From Gammaproteobacteria bacterium (GTDB taxonomy: Bacteria > Pseudomonadota > Gammaproteobacteria > Beggiatoales > Beggiatoaceae), in NCBI GenBank assembly GCA_003645255.1, contig QNES01000008.1, positions 1 through 51,243 of the forward strand: 51,243 nucleotides of DNA. Direction: 5' to 3'. Positions 37,050 through 45,121 of the stretch are shown in pieces. Each line of letters starts with the position of its first letter. Positions within the stretch are counted from its first letter, which is position 1. The notes beneath the pieces were generated by a model, which was not told the origin of the DNA, did no database searches, and saw only the letters and a program-made list of their open reading frames with translations. A program made the position numbers and the translations under genes.

Positions 37050-37083
37050 AACTGATAACTAATAACTAATAACTGATAACTGA
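37050..37083. repeat. TAACTGA/TAACTAA heptamer array between dsrA and dsrB
   Basis: About five heptamers fill the 52-base spacer between dsrA and dsrB, leaving only the ribosome-binding site (AGGAGG, 37087-37092). Arrays within an operon should be transcribed. Confidence 0.85.
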
Positions 37084-37098
37084 ATTAGGAGGTTATTT

Positions 37099-38166
37099 AT
37101 GCCACCACGGATGCCCATCGAAAGCGGTGTACCGGATCCGTTCCAATATATGCACCCGCTTATGGCGAAAAATTACGGTGCATGGAAATATCATGAACGT
37201 CCTCGCCCTGGTGTTTTATGCCATACCGCAAAAAGCGGCGAAAAAATATGGACGGTGCGTGCGGGCACGCCACGGCAATTGGACTTATATACTATTCGGA
37301 ATCTGTGTGATATTGCGGATAAATACGCTGAAAGCCATGTTCGCTTTACTATTCGCAGCAATATTGAATTTATGGTTTCCGATGAAGCATCGGTGCAGCC
37401 ACTTGTTGATAAACTGACATCTGAAGGTTTCCCTGTTGGCGGTACTGGTCCTTCTGTCACTATGATTGCCCATACGCAAGGTTGGTTACATTGTGATATT
37501 CCAGCGTCTGATGCATCTGGCGTTGTTAAAGCGTTGATGGATGAATTGCACGAAGAATTCACCCACGAAAATATGCCTAACAGGGTACACATGTCCACTT
37601 CTTGTTGTCAAATCAACTGTGGTGGACAAGCCGATATCGCCATTAACATTCAACACACTAAACCACCTAAGATTAATCATGACTTAGTGGCTAACGTGTG
37701 TGAACGACCGTTGGTTGTAGCCCGGTGTCCGGTTGCTGCCATTCGTCCTGCATTGGTTAATGGTAAACCTTCGTTAGAAGTGGATGAAAAGAAATGTATC
37801 TGCTGTGGAGCTTGCTATCCACCTTGTCCGCCCATGCAGATTAATGATCCAGAAAATTCCAAACTGGCTATTTGGGTGGGTGGTAAAAATTCCAATGCTC
37901 GTGGTAAGCCGACTTTCCATAAATTGGTTGCCGCTGGTATACCTAATAATCCACCCCGTTGGCCTGAAGTTGCTGCCATTCTCAAAAAGATCCTGAATGT
38001 TTACAAAGGTGATGCAAAAGATTGGGAACGTCTTTCTGACTGGGTAGAACGAATTGGGTGGCCTCGTTTCTTTGAATTAACCGAGTTGCCGTTTACCAAG
38101 TACCATCTTGATGACTGGCGTGGTGCCCGTGATAGTTTGAATGCTTCGGCACACATTCGTTTTTAA
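37099..38166 (+). CDS. dsrB: Dissimilatory sulfite reductase beta subunit DsrB
   Basis: The 355-residue protein has the sirohaem/cluster region STSCCQINCGG (Cys169, 170, 174) and a ferredoxin domain KCICCGACYPPCPPMQI. DsrB carries the catalytically active sirohaem in the alpha2beta2 enzyme. A perfect AGGAGG lies seven bases before the ATG. It is separated from dsrE by a 95-base spacer of GAATTGTG repeats. Confidence 0.97.
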   Translation: MPPRMPIESGVPDPFQYMHPLMAKNYGAWKYHERPRPGVLCHTAKSGEKIWTVRAGTPRQLDLYTIRNLCDIADKYAESHVRFTIRSNIEFMVSDEASVQPLVDKLTSEGFPVGGTGPSVTMIAHTQGWLHCDIPASDASGVVKALMDELHEEFTHENMPNRVHMSTSCCQINCGGQADIAINIQHTKPPKINHDLVANVCERPLVVARCPVAAIRPALVNGKPSLEVDEKKCICCGACYPPCPPMQINDPENSKLAIWVGGKNSNARGKPTFHKLVAAGIPNNPPRWPEVAAILKKILNVYKGDAKDWERLSDWVERIGWPRFFELTELPFTKYHLDDWRGARDSLNASAHIRF

Positions 38167-38167
38167 T

Positions 38168-38242
38168 TGTGAATTGTGGATTGTGAATTGTGAATGATTA
38201 TGAATTGTGAATTAGTCATTCACAATTTACAATTCATAATTA
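38168..38242. repeat. AATTGTGA repeat block between dsrB and dsrE
   Basis: Direct repeats of GAATTGTG are followed by inverted copies (CACAATT, ATTCATAATT), so the transcript can fold: ATTATGAATTGTGAA pairs with TTCACAATT..ATTCATAAT. Similar AATTGTG or AATTGGGA repeats occur at 21834, 44251 and 44326. Confidence 0.7.
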
Positions 38243-38261
38243 AATAAAGGAGTCTTATATA

Positions 38262-38654
38262 ATGAAGTTTGGTATTTTGGTCAATGAAGGGCCGTATCAA
38301 CACCAAGCCTCTGATTCTGCTTATCAATTTACTAAAGCAGCCTTGGAAAAGGGACATGAAATTTTTCGTGTTTTTTTCTACCATGATGGGGTTTATAATG
38401 CATCGCGCCTACTGGTGCCACCGCAAGATGACCGTCATATTGCTAACCGTTGGTCCGCATTATCTAAAGAATATAAGCTAGATTTGGTCGTTTGTATTGC
38501 GGCTGCCCAACGACGGGGTATGCTAGATGAGAATGAGGCTAAACGTCAAGGCAAAGATGCTCATAATATTGCCGAGGGGTTCCACATCTCTGGTTTAGGT
38601 CAGCTGATTGAAGCGGGTATTCAATCGGAACGTTTAGTGGTATTTGGAGACTAA
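38262..38654 (+). CDS. dsrE: Sulfur relay protein DsrE
   Basis: The 130-residue protein is the standard size. LVVCIAAAQRRG contains the active cysteine, Cys78 as in Allochromatium. DsrE is the persulfide-carrying subunit of the DsrE2F2H2 hexamer, which hands sulfur from TusA to DsrC. AAGGAG lies nine or ten bases upstream of the ATG. Confidence 0.96.
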   Translation: MKFGILVNEGPYQHQASDSAYQFTKAALEKGHEIFRVFFYHDGVYNASRLLVPPQDDRHIANRWSALSKEYKLDLVVCIAAAQRRGMLDENEAKRQGKDAHNIAEGFHISGLGQLIEAGIQSERLVVFGD

Positions 38655-38666
38655 GGGGAATATAAA

Positions 38667-39089
38667 ATGGAAGATGAAGTAATCAAAAAATTCCTGTATG
38701 TCAACCGCAAAGCTCCTTATGGTACTATCTATGCGTTAGAGTCCTTAGAAGTGGTGTTGATTGGAGCTGCGTTTGACCAAGATGTTAGTTTGGCTTTTAT
38801 TGATGACGGCGTTTATCAATTGAAGAAAGACCAAAAAACATCGGTCGATTCTGGGATTGGTATGAAGGATTTTTCAAAAACATACCTTGCCTTGGGTGAC
38901 TATGATGTCAATAAAATCTATGTGGATAAAGCGTCCCTAGATGAACGTGGTTTAACGGCTGATGATTTGATGGAACTGGTGTATGAAGATGAAGATGATG
39001 ATTATAAGGAAAAATCTTCTATTTCAATAGTCAATCAAGATGAATTAGCCCTGTTAATGGAACAACAAGATGTGGTGTTAAGTTTCTAA
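38667..39089 (+). CDS. dsrF: Sulfur relay protein DsrF
   Basis: The 140-residue protein of the DsrE/F fold (FLYVNRKAPYGTIYALESLE) lacks the cysteine of DsrE, as is usual for DsrF. It is the structural partner in the DsrEFH hexamer. The gene follows dsrE by 12 bases, with AAGGGG before the ATG, and dsrH follows by 8. Confidence 0.95.
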   Translation: MEDEVIKKFLYVNRKAPYGTIYALESLEVVLIGAAFDQDVSLAFIDDGVYQLKKDQKTSVDSGIGMKDFSKTYLALGDYDVNKIYVDKASLDERGLTADDLMELVYEDEDDDYKEKSSISIVNQDELALLMEQQDVVLSF

Positions 39090-39097
39090 GTGGGAGA

Positions 39098-39403
39098 ATG
39101 GATATGTTACATACGGTCAATAAGTCACCGTTTCAAACTAACTCGCTAGAAACTTGTTTGCGTTTTGCTCGTGCAAGTCATAGCGTTTTGCTGTTTGAAG
39201 ACGGTATTTATGGCGCACTCAAGGGGACACGCCTTGAATCGCTTATCACCGATAGCTTAAAAAGCTATAGTATTTATGTGTTAGTGCCTGATGTTGAGGC
39301 GCGAGGTATGAGGATAGGTGATGTCATTGATGGTGTCAAGCCCGTTGATTATGCAGGTTTTGTCGATTTAGCCGCTGAGAATACGGTACAGGCGTGGTTA
39401 TAG
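39098..39403 (+). CDS. dsrH: Sulfur relay protein DsrH
   Basis: The 101-residue protein begins MDMLHTVNKSPF and has Cys20 (LETCLRFA), the conserved cysteine of DsrH. It completes the DsrEFH complex. The second Met (39104) is better spaced from GGGAG, but the first keeps the usual family length. Confidence 0.95.
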   Translation: MDMLHTVNKSPFQTNSLETCLRFARASHSVLLFEDGIYGALKGTRLESLITDSLKSYSIYVLVPDVEARGMRIGDVIDGVKPVDYAGFVDLAAENTVQAWL

Positions 39404-39419
39404 TTTTTATTTTTTATGT

Positions 39420-39443
39420 AGGGGCAATCCCTTGTGGTTGCCC
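39420..39443. repeat. GGGCAATCCC hairpin repeat before dsrC
   Basis: GGGGCAATCC and GGTTGCCC form a stem around CTTGT in the 132-base spacer between dsrH and dsrC. It may partly end or process the transcript, letting dsrC be set apart from the genes before it. Confidence 0.65.
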
Positions 39444-39535
39444 TTTGCTTTGAAAAACCGGGTTGGAAAATGGTTTGGTTTCAAACAATAGTTTGGATGG
39501 TGTTTTCGTTCACAATAAAATGAGGATTATACATA

Positions 39536-39868
39536 ATGGCAATTGATGTCAATGGTAAAACCGTCGATCTTGACGAAGAAGGTTATTTAACTGATCTAAA
39601 GGATTGGAATGAAGATGTGGCTAAAGTGTTAGCCAGTCAAGATGAGATTGAACTGACTGAAAGTCATTGGGAAGTCGTGAAGTTCCTACGTGACTACTAT
39701 GACGAGTATCAAATTGCCCCAGCCGTCCGTGTGCTGACTAAGGCAATTGGCAAAAAATTGGGTAAAGATAAGGGCAACAGCAAGTATCTGTATGAATTGT
39801 TCCCTTATGGTCCTGCTAAACAAGCTTGCCGTTTTGCAGGTTTACCAAAGCCAACGGGCTGTATCTAA
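39536..39868 (+). CDS. dsrC: Sulfur carrier protein DsrC
   Basis: The 110-residue protein ends CRFAGLPKPTGCI: Cys98 and the penultimate Cys109 are the C-x10-C pair of true DsrC. DsrC accepts sulfur from DsrEFH, presents it to DsrAB and passes the resulting trisulfide to DsrK. It has its own spacer with a hairpin and GAGG before the ATG, which would fit separate, high expression. Confidence 0.97.
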   Translation: MAIDVNGKTVDLDEEGYLTDLKDWNEDVAKVLASQDEIELTESHWEVVKFLRDYYDEYQIAPAVRVLTKAIGKKLGKDKGNSKYLYELFPYGPAKQACRFAGLPKPTGCI

Positions 39869-39900
39869 AAATTAACCACTCTTTCTCTTTCCCATTTTTG

Positions 39901-39915
39901 ATCTTTATTAAAGAT
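39901..39915 (+). other. Short hairpin between dsrC and dsrM
   Basis: ATCTTT and AAAGAT surround ATT, just before the dsrM ribosome site. No T run follows, so it may be an RNA processing or stability element rather than a terminator. Confidence 0.35.
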
Positions 39916-39940
39916 GGGAGGGGGTAATAAGGAAGCACTT

Positions 39941-40720
39941 ATGGGATTTTGGACTACGTTTTATGCGCTGTCATTTTATGTAGCAACCTTGATTTTAATA
40001 TTAGGGGTGGGCTATAAAATATATCAATACACGAAAACGCCTGCCCCTTTAAAAATACCCACAACACCTGCCCCCTTAACTACAGGTGGTGTTGTTATTC
40101 GTATGCTCTTGGAAGTTATACTATTTAAAAGCCTATTTCGTTCCAACAAGTGGATTTGGCTTTTTGCAATGATATTTCATGGTGCCTTATGGGTAATTTT
40201 GCTCAGGCATCTGCGCTATTTTATTGATCCACAGTGGGTTATTTATCCAATTTGGGAATTGGTGGAATTAATTCAACCCTTTGGTAAGTATGCTAGTTTT
40301 GCCATGTTGTTTGGATTGCTAGGATTATTAGCACGTCGCCTGTTTGTAGAACGGATGCGTTATATTAGCAGTGCTTCGGATTACTTAATGCTTGTCTTAT
40401 TGTTAGTGATTGGTGTTAGTGGAGTATTGATGAGTTTTGTCACGCGCACAGATATTGTACAGTTTAAAGCGTTCATGTTGAGTGTCATCAGTTTTCAATG
40501 GCAAAACTTTGAACTGTCGGCATATCAAATGCCACCTGATAGTATGTTATTGGTGCATCTCGCTGCAGTCATACTATTAATGATTGTATTTCCGTTTAGT
40601 AAATTACTCCACGCGCCAGGTGTCTTTTTTAGCCCAGGTCGTAATCAAGTGGATAATGCACGGGAAAAACGCCATGTTGCTCCCTGGGCGATTAAACAAT
40701 TTGAAGCACCGCAAACTTAA
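39941..40720 (+). CDS. dsrM: DsrM, haem b membrane subunit (NarI-like)
   Basis: The protein has about 259 residues and five or six membrane helices. IFHGALWVILLRHLRYF carries histidines suited to bind haem b, and later MLLVHLAAVILLM another. DsrM passes electrons between DsrK and the quinone pool in the DsrMKJOP complex. I prefer the ATG at 39941 because AAGGA lies six bases before it; an ATG at 39914 is in frame. Confidence 0.93.
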   Translation: MGFWTTFYALSFYVATLILILGVGYKIYQYTKTPAPLKIPTTPAPLTTGGVVIRMLLEVILFKSLFRSNKWIWLFAMIFHGALWVILLRHLRYFIDPQWVIYPIWELVELIQPFGKYASFAMLFGLLGLLARRLFVERMRYISSASDYLMLVLLLVIGVSGVLMSFVTRTDIVQFKAFMLSVISFQWQNFELSAYQMPPDSMLLVHLAAVILLMIVFPFSKLLHAPGVFFSPGRNQVDNAREKRHVAPWAIKQFEAPQT

Positions 40721-40729
40721 GGAGGGGTT

Positions 40730-42229
40730 ATGGCTAAAGCAAAGTTTGAAACGCCCGAATTCAGACCCTATCCGGTTATACCTGTCATCAAACCGGGTGT
40801 GATGAAGGATAGTCGCTCTTTTGTGTCGAAACCTGGGATGCAAGAGTCGTTGGGTTATCCTGGTGAATTGGTTGATAATTGGCAGGAAGTTGCCATTAAT
40901 AAATTAGGTGAATTATTAACCAAGTACCGCTCCTTGCGTGTTTACCTGGATACTTGTGTCAAGTGTGGCTCATGTACAGATAAATGTCATTATTTTATAG
41001 GAACGAATGATCCTAAAAATATGCCCGTTGGGCGGCAAGATTTATTGCGGCAAGTCTATCGTCGTTATTTTACCTTAGCAGGTAAATTATTTCCAAAATT
41101 AGTCGGCGCAAAGGATTTGACTAGAGACATGCTTGATGATTGGTATAACTACTTTCATCAATGTTCACAATGTCGCCGCTGTTCAGTCTATTGCCCTTAT
41201 GGGATAGATACGGCTGAAATATCTATGGCTGCTCGCGAAATATTAGATGCTGTGGGTTATGGGCAGAAATACTGTAATGAAATTATTGAGAAAGTCTATA
41301 AAATTGGTAATAATTTAGGATTACCTGGTCCCGCTATTCGCAATACTTTAGAAGGCTTAGAAGAAGATATTAAGGATGAAACTGGAGTTGATGTACGCTT
41401 GCCCTTGGATGAAGAAGGCGCAGAAGTGCTATTTGTGCCACCCTCTGCTGATTTTTTTGTCGAACCCCATGTTGATGGTTTAATTGGATATGGAAAAGTT
41501 TTTCATCAATCCGGCATCTCTTGGACAATGAGTTCTCATGCATCTGAAGCCGGTAATTTTGGCATGTTTATTGGTAGTTATGAAAACATGCGCCGAGTAT
41601 CAATGCGTATCCGTGAGGCTGCGCTTGATCTAAAAGTGAAGCGTATCGTTTTTGGTGAATGTGGACATGCTTGGCGTGTGGCTTATGCTTTCTTGAATAC
41701 GTTGGCTGGACCATTTGATTTTCTTGATAAGCGTTATCCTATACCGCAGCATATCTGTGAATTTACTTATGATCTGATTCAAAAGGGCGCATTAAAACTG
41801 GATAAATCCGCGAATGATCATCGTAGGGTGACTTACCATGATTCCTGTAATGTCGCACGGGCAACTCGCATGGGTCATAAGCCAGGTGGACAATTTGTGA
41901 TTCCCCGCGAAGTGATCAAGGCTTGTTGTAACCATTTTTACGATATGCCGTCTGACACCATTTATGATGAAACCTATTGTTGTGGTGGCGGTGGTGGATT
42001 ATTGACTGATGAGTTGATGGAAGTTCGTGTGAAAGGGGCATTGCCGCGTATGGAAGCCCTAAAACAGGTTACTGATGATCATCAAGTGACTCATATGGCA
42101 ACCATTTGTGCTATTTGCAAGAGTCAATTTACAAAAGTTGTGCCTTATTATGGTTTTGATATGGATCAAATCATCAGCGTCCATCAACTGGTTGGTGATG
42201 CGATTGTATTAAATGTTAATGAGGTATAA
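40730..42229 (+). CDS. dsrK: DsrK, heterodisulfide reductase-like iron-sulfur subunit
   Basis: The 499-residue protein has two 4Fe-4S motifs (CVKCGSCTDKC, Cys76-86; CSQCRRCSVYC, Cys145-155) and CCG-type cysteines for the special cluster (YHDSCNVAR, ETYCCGGGGG). It is the catalytic HdrD-like subunit that handles the DsrC trisulfide. A strong AGGAGG precedes the ATG, nine bases after dsrM. In most sulfur oxidisers dsrL comes next; here a 173-base spacer with a palindrome does. Confidence 0.96.
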   Translation: MAKAKFETPEFRPYPVIPVIKPGVMKDSRSFVSKPGMQESLGYPGELVDNWQEVAINKLGELLTKYRSLRVYLDTCVKCGSCTDKCHYFIGTNDPKNMPVGRQDLLRQVYRRYFTLAGKLFPKLVGAKDLTRDMLDDWYNYFHQCSQCRRCSVYCPYGIDTAEISMAAREILDAVGYGQKYCNEIIEKVYKIGNNLGLPGPAIRNTLEGLEEDIKDETGVDVRLPLDEEGAEVLFVPPSADFFVEPHVDGLIGYGKVFHQSGISWTMSSHASEAGNFGMFIGSYENMRRVSMRIREAALDLKVKRIVFGECGHAWRVAYAFLNTLAGPFDFLDKRYPIPQHICEFTYDLIQKGALKLDKSANDHRRVTYHDSCNVARATRMGHKPGGQFVIPREVIKACCNHFYDMPSDTIYDETYCCGGGGGLLTDELMEVRVKGALPRMEALKQVTDDHQVTHMATICAICKSQFTKVVPYYGFDMDQIISVHQLVGDAIVLNVNEV

Positions 42230-42323
42230 CCATTGCAATTACGAAGTATTTGCGGATGTTTGCCCTTTTTAGTATATCAATATGGGTTTAGGTAAATAAT
42301 TAAGGTTTGAGTCAGATTTGTAA

Positions 42324-42356
42324 AAACCTGTCAGGTATTTAAGACCTGACAGGTTT
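42324..42356. repeat. CCTGTCAGG palindrome, copy between dsrK and dsrJ
   Basis: AAACCTGTCAGGT and ACCTGACAGGTTT surround ATTTAAG. It lies where dsrL would be expected. Confidence 0.8.
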
Positions 42357-42402
42357 AGCAAAGTGAGAGCCAATTCTAATTCAAACCATTGAGCATAGAG
42401 AG

Positions 42403-42894
42403 ATGTATTTCGATATGAAAGCACGTTATTTAAGCATTTTAGGAAAGTTGATGTTAGGGCTGCTGTTGAGCCTAACTGTCAATGCCGCTGAACCGGTAAC
42501 AAGCGGGAGTGTAACCATACCTAACCCGCCTAAGGCTAAAACAAACTTTTCTGCCGAACAGCCCTGTGTTGAGCCAATTGATGTGATGCGTCGCAGTCAT
42601 GGTTTATTTCTTAAACACTCTCGTAATGATACGATGCGTCATGGGATGCGGACTTCAAATTACAGTTTAGTCACCTGTATTAATTGTCATGTGACTTCTG
42701 ATGAGCATGGTAATTATCCAAGTGTCAAAGAGGGAACAGAACATTTTTGTCGTAGTTGTCATAGCTACGCTGCGGTGACTATTGATTGTTTTCAATGTCA
42801 TGCCAGTCATCCTGAAGAAGTCATATCGTCTAAGGTCAATGAGGTCAGTTCGATAAAATTGGATTCATTAGGCACCCCTAACACATCACCCTAA
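42403..42894 (+). CDS. dsrJ: DsrJ, periplasmic tri-haem cytochrome c
   Basis: The 163-residue protein has a signal anchor (LGKLMLGLLLSLTVNAA) and three CxxCH haem sites: CINCH (92-96), CRSCH (116-120) and CFQCH (129-133). The Cys at 55 (AEQPCVEP) matches the unusual Cys ligand of DsrJ. It is the periplasmic subunit of DsrMKJOP. An ATG four codons on (42415) is an alternative start. Confidence 0.95.
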   Translation: MYFDMKARYLSILGKLMLGLLLSLTVNAAEPVTSGSVTIPNPPKAKTNFSAEQPCVEPIDVMRRSHGLFLKHSRNDTMRHGMRTSNYSLVTCINCHVTSDEHGNYPSVKEGTEHFCRSCHSYAAVTIDCFQCHASHPEEVISSKVNEVSSIKLDSLGTPNTSP

Positions 42895-42904
42895 TTTTTC
42901 CATT

Positions 42905-42936
42905 CAGTTATTAGTTATTAGTTATTAGTTATCAGT
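42905..42936. repeat. Heptamer array, inverse orientation (after dsrJ)
   Basis: This is the reverse complement of the TAACTGA/TAACTAA arrays seen elsewhere, about four units, just after the dsrJ stop. Confidence 0.8.
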
Positions 42937-42977
42937 AAAAACAGCTTCTTTGCCATTCACAAAATTTGCTTTTAATT

Positions 42978-43040
42978 TATAGACGTTCAGAAAAATAAAT
43001 TCTGATTTATTTTCTGTGAAATTATTTATCTGAAAAACGA
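42978..43040. mobile_element. MITE-like element (copy 3), short
   Basis: The ends TAGACGTTCAGAAAAATAA and, inverted, TCGTTTTTCAGATAAATAA resemble the other copies; the interior is almost absent. The left TA is present, the right flank is not clear. Confidence 0.5.
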
Positions 43041-43148
43041 TTTAATTGATTATACTGTGCGTGAAAATCAGTTTAGCTTCGCTGACCAGAGGTTCGTGAA
43101 TATAAAATGCCCGAAATACTATAATTGGGTTAAATTTTATCACGCTCC

Positions 43149-43184
43149 ACTGATAACTGATAACTGATAACTGATAACTGATAA
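43149..43184. repeat. TAACTGA heptamer array upstream of the inserted gene
   Basis: Five near-perfect TAACTGA units (ACTGATAACTGATAACTGAT...) end 15 bases before the ATG of the gene between dsrJ and dsrO. Confidence 0.88.
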
Positions 43185-43199
43185 GAATTGGATAAAATA

Positions 43200-44243
43200 A
43201 TGTCAATTGAAGAAAAAGTTGAACGGTTCGCTCGACAAGTTATTAGGCATCATGGTTTTCGTTTGAACGAAGGTTTTGCTTGCCTTGTCCCAGATACGAA
43301 GTCGTATGCCCCCAATGAGGGGCTGTTTTTATGGGTTTTTTCAGTTAGGCGCAAACGCTTTGAAACAAGACTCGAAAAGTTCCATCTCGCTCCAAGAATC
43401 AAGCGAATGGAAAACATGCTTGGCTTACCAGAACAAGAATATTCAAAACTGTATGTCTCAATTGAGTCTTACATGGAATCTCTCAAAAACATTGGTTTTT
43501 CAGACATTGGTAAAGGGGTTGACTTGTTTTGTAAAGGGAAGTTGTATAACCTTCAAGCCGATGCTGAATTGTTTGAGAATAACTTGGAAGCTCTCAAGAA
43601 ATTGGAAGAACTGACGATCAAAAATCCAATTGTCGATTTTGCGGAAGATTGTGGCTATTTTAAAGTGAAAAATAAAAAGACGTTAGTGTGGGATGAGGTA
43701 TTTGGGACTAAATCAACCACAGCTGGTGGACAGCATAAAAAAGCCTCGCCTAAGCACAAGTCACGCATGTTTACCAGAACACCGCTTTCTGATAAACTCA
43801 AAAGACTTGCCACGCAACAACCTGTTTTGATGCCAGACTGGGAGAAAAAACAGGCTGTTTGGATCAAGCAAATCAAGGAAGTTTATAAAAAGGTTGAACT
43901 TTGGTTGTCCGAACATGTTAAGAGTGGCTATATAACTCTTAGCACTCACAAAGTTGTGTTATCTGATTCAATCAATGGCGATTATGAAGTGACATCGCTG
44001 GAGTTGGATATTGTTGGGGAACATCAAGTTGTCTTTCAACCGGTTGAAATGAATATATTGGATGCAGTGGGTCGTGTGGATTTACAGCATCGTGGTAGTA
44101 ACGCTCACAATGTCATGTTATTACTTGTCGATAAGGGTAAAAACCAGTTTGGGTGGACATTATGGAAGAGTCTCAATGAAGAGCGGCAGCCATTTAATAA
44201 GGGAACGCTTGAGGCGTTATTGAATCAATGGATTGGGGACTGA
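43200..44243 (+). CDS. Unrecognised protein encoded between dsrJ and dsrO
   Basis: The protein has about 347 residues, is soluble, without signal peptide or cysteine motif. An N-terminal helical half (VERFARQVIRHHG..., then long amphipathic helices) is followed by a Lys-rich middle (GGQHKKASPKHKSR) and a beta-rich C-terminal third (YEVTSLELDIVGEHQVVFQP). I do not know it from any dsr cluster, where dsrJ and dsrO normally adjoin. Repeats on both sides suggest it came with a rearrangement. The C-terminal part could be a fold that measures or binds a ligand, but nothing supports a function. TTG at 43188 is an alternative start. Confidence 0.6.
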   Translation: MSIEEKVERFARQVIRHHGFRLNEGFACLVPDTKSYAPNEGLFLWVFSVRRKRFETRLEKFHLAPRIKRMENMLGLPEQEYSKLYVSIESYMESLKNIGFSDIGKGVDLFCKGKLYNLQADAELFENNLEALKKLEELTIKNPIVDFAEDCGYFKVKNKKTLVWDEVFGTKSTTAGGQHKKASPKHKSRMFTRTPLSDKLKRLATQQPVLMPDWEKKQAVWIKQIKEVYKKVELWLSEHVKSGYITLSTHKVVLSDSINGDYEVTSLELDIVGEHQVVFQPVEMNILDAVGRVDLQHRGSNAHNVMLLLVDKGKNQFGWTLWKSLNEERQPFNKGTLEALLNQWIGD

Positions 44244-44250
44244 GTTAGTT

Positions 44251-44352
44251 AATTGGAAATTGGGAATTGGAAATTGGGAATTGGGAAAAATAGAATAATA
44301 GTTAATCAAGAATTCATCTCAATTCACAATGACTATGTTTCACAATTCACAA
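44251..44352. repeat. AATTGGGA and CACAATT repeat block before dsrO
   Basis: Tandem AATTGGAAATTGGG units (44251-44286) are followed by ACAATTCACAATT units (44325-44352). Similar blocks precede the McrC-like gene (21834-21856) and dsrE. Confidence 0.75.
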
Positions 44353-44374
44353 TTTTATTAAGGAACTGTATTAT

Positions 44375-45118
44375 ATGAACGAAGAATTTTCACCTACTCA
44401 AAATCGCCGTGACTTTCTTAAAAATACTGCCGTCGTTGCCGGCATAACAGTTGTTCCTGGTGTGCTGTTATATACAGGTTCGATGGCTCATCAGCCTGAG
44501 AATGCTGTCACATCGGATCGGCGTTGGGGAATGCTCATTGATACGACTAAATGTACTTCAGGGTGCGATGCGTGTGTCAATGCTTGTATAGAAGAACATG
44601 GACTGACTGAAGAGGTCCGTGCTGAAGTAAAACCACAGTGGATACGCAAAGTGGGTTTACGCGATAAGCAAACAGGTAAGGAACATTCTTTGCCCATGAT
44701 GTGTCAACATTGTGAAAAACCACCTTGCGTCGATGTTTGTCCGACGGGGGCTTCATTTAAACGTGCTGATGGTATCGTTTTGGTGGATAGGCATATTTGT
44801 ATTGGTTGTCGTTATTGTATGATGTCTTGTCCTTATAAGGCACGGTCCTTTGTTCATGAAACTTTGGAAAATCAAAAGCCCCATTCTCCGCGTGGTAAGG
44901 GGACTGTCGAAGCCTGTAATTTATGTGTCTATCGGGTCGATAAGGGACTTAACCCTGCTTGTGTGGAAGCTTGCGAAAAGGACGGTCAGAAAGCAATGCT
45001 ATTTGGGGATCTGAACGATCCCAATAGTGAGATTCACAAAAGGTTGAAAGAAATCGGTAGTACCGCATTGCGAGCTGATATGCGACTGAATCCGGGCATA
45101 CGTTATCAAGGACTATAA
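44375..45118 (+). CDS. dsrO: DsrO, periplasmic ferredoxin-like iron-sulfur protein
   Basis: The 247-residue protein has a twin-arginine signal (RRDFLKN at 11-17 and a hydrophobic stretch to about 42), so it is exported folded. Cysteine groups CTSGCDACVNAC, CQHCEKPPCVDVC, CIGCRYCMMSC and CNLC bind four-iron clusters. It passes electrons between DsrJ and DsrP in DsrMKJOP. AAGGAA precedes the ATG. dsrP follows by three bases. Confidence 0.96.
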   Translation: MNEEFSPTQNRRDFLKNTAVVAGITVVPGVLLYTGSMAHQPENAVTSDRRWGMLIDTTKCTSGCDACVNACIEEHGLTEEVRAEVKPQWIRKVGLRDKQTGKEHSLPMMCQHCEKPPCVDVCPTGASFKRADGIVLVDRHICIGCRYCMMSCPYKARSFVHETLENQKPHSPRGKGTVEACNLCVYRVDKGLNPACVEACEKDGQKAMLFGDLNDPNSEIHKRLKEIGSTALRADMRLNPGIRYQGL

Positions 45119-45121
45119 ACT

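Larger units (their letters stand above)
42895..43199. other. Repeat-filled spacer between dsrJ and the inserted gene
   Basis: It contains no gene. It begins with an inverted heptamer array (42905-42936), contains a MITE-like copy (42978-43040), and ends with a direct heptamer array (43149-43184). The two arrays face each other and could pair in RNA. Confidence 0.75.
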
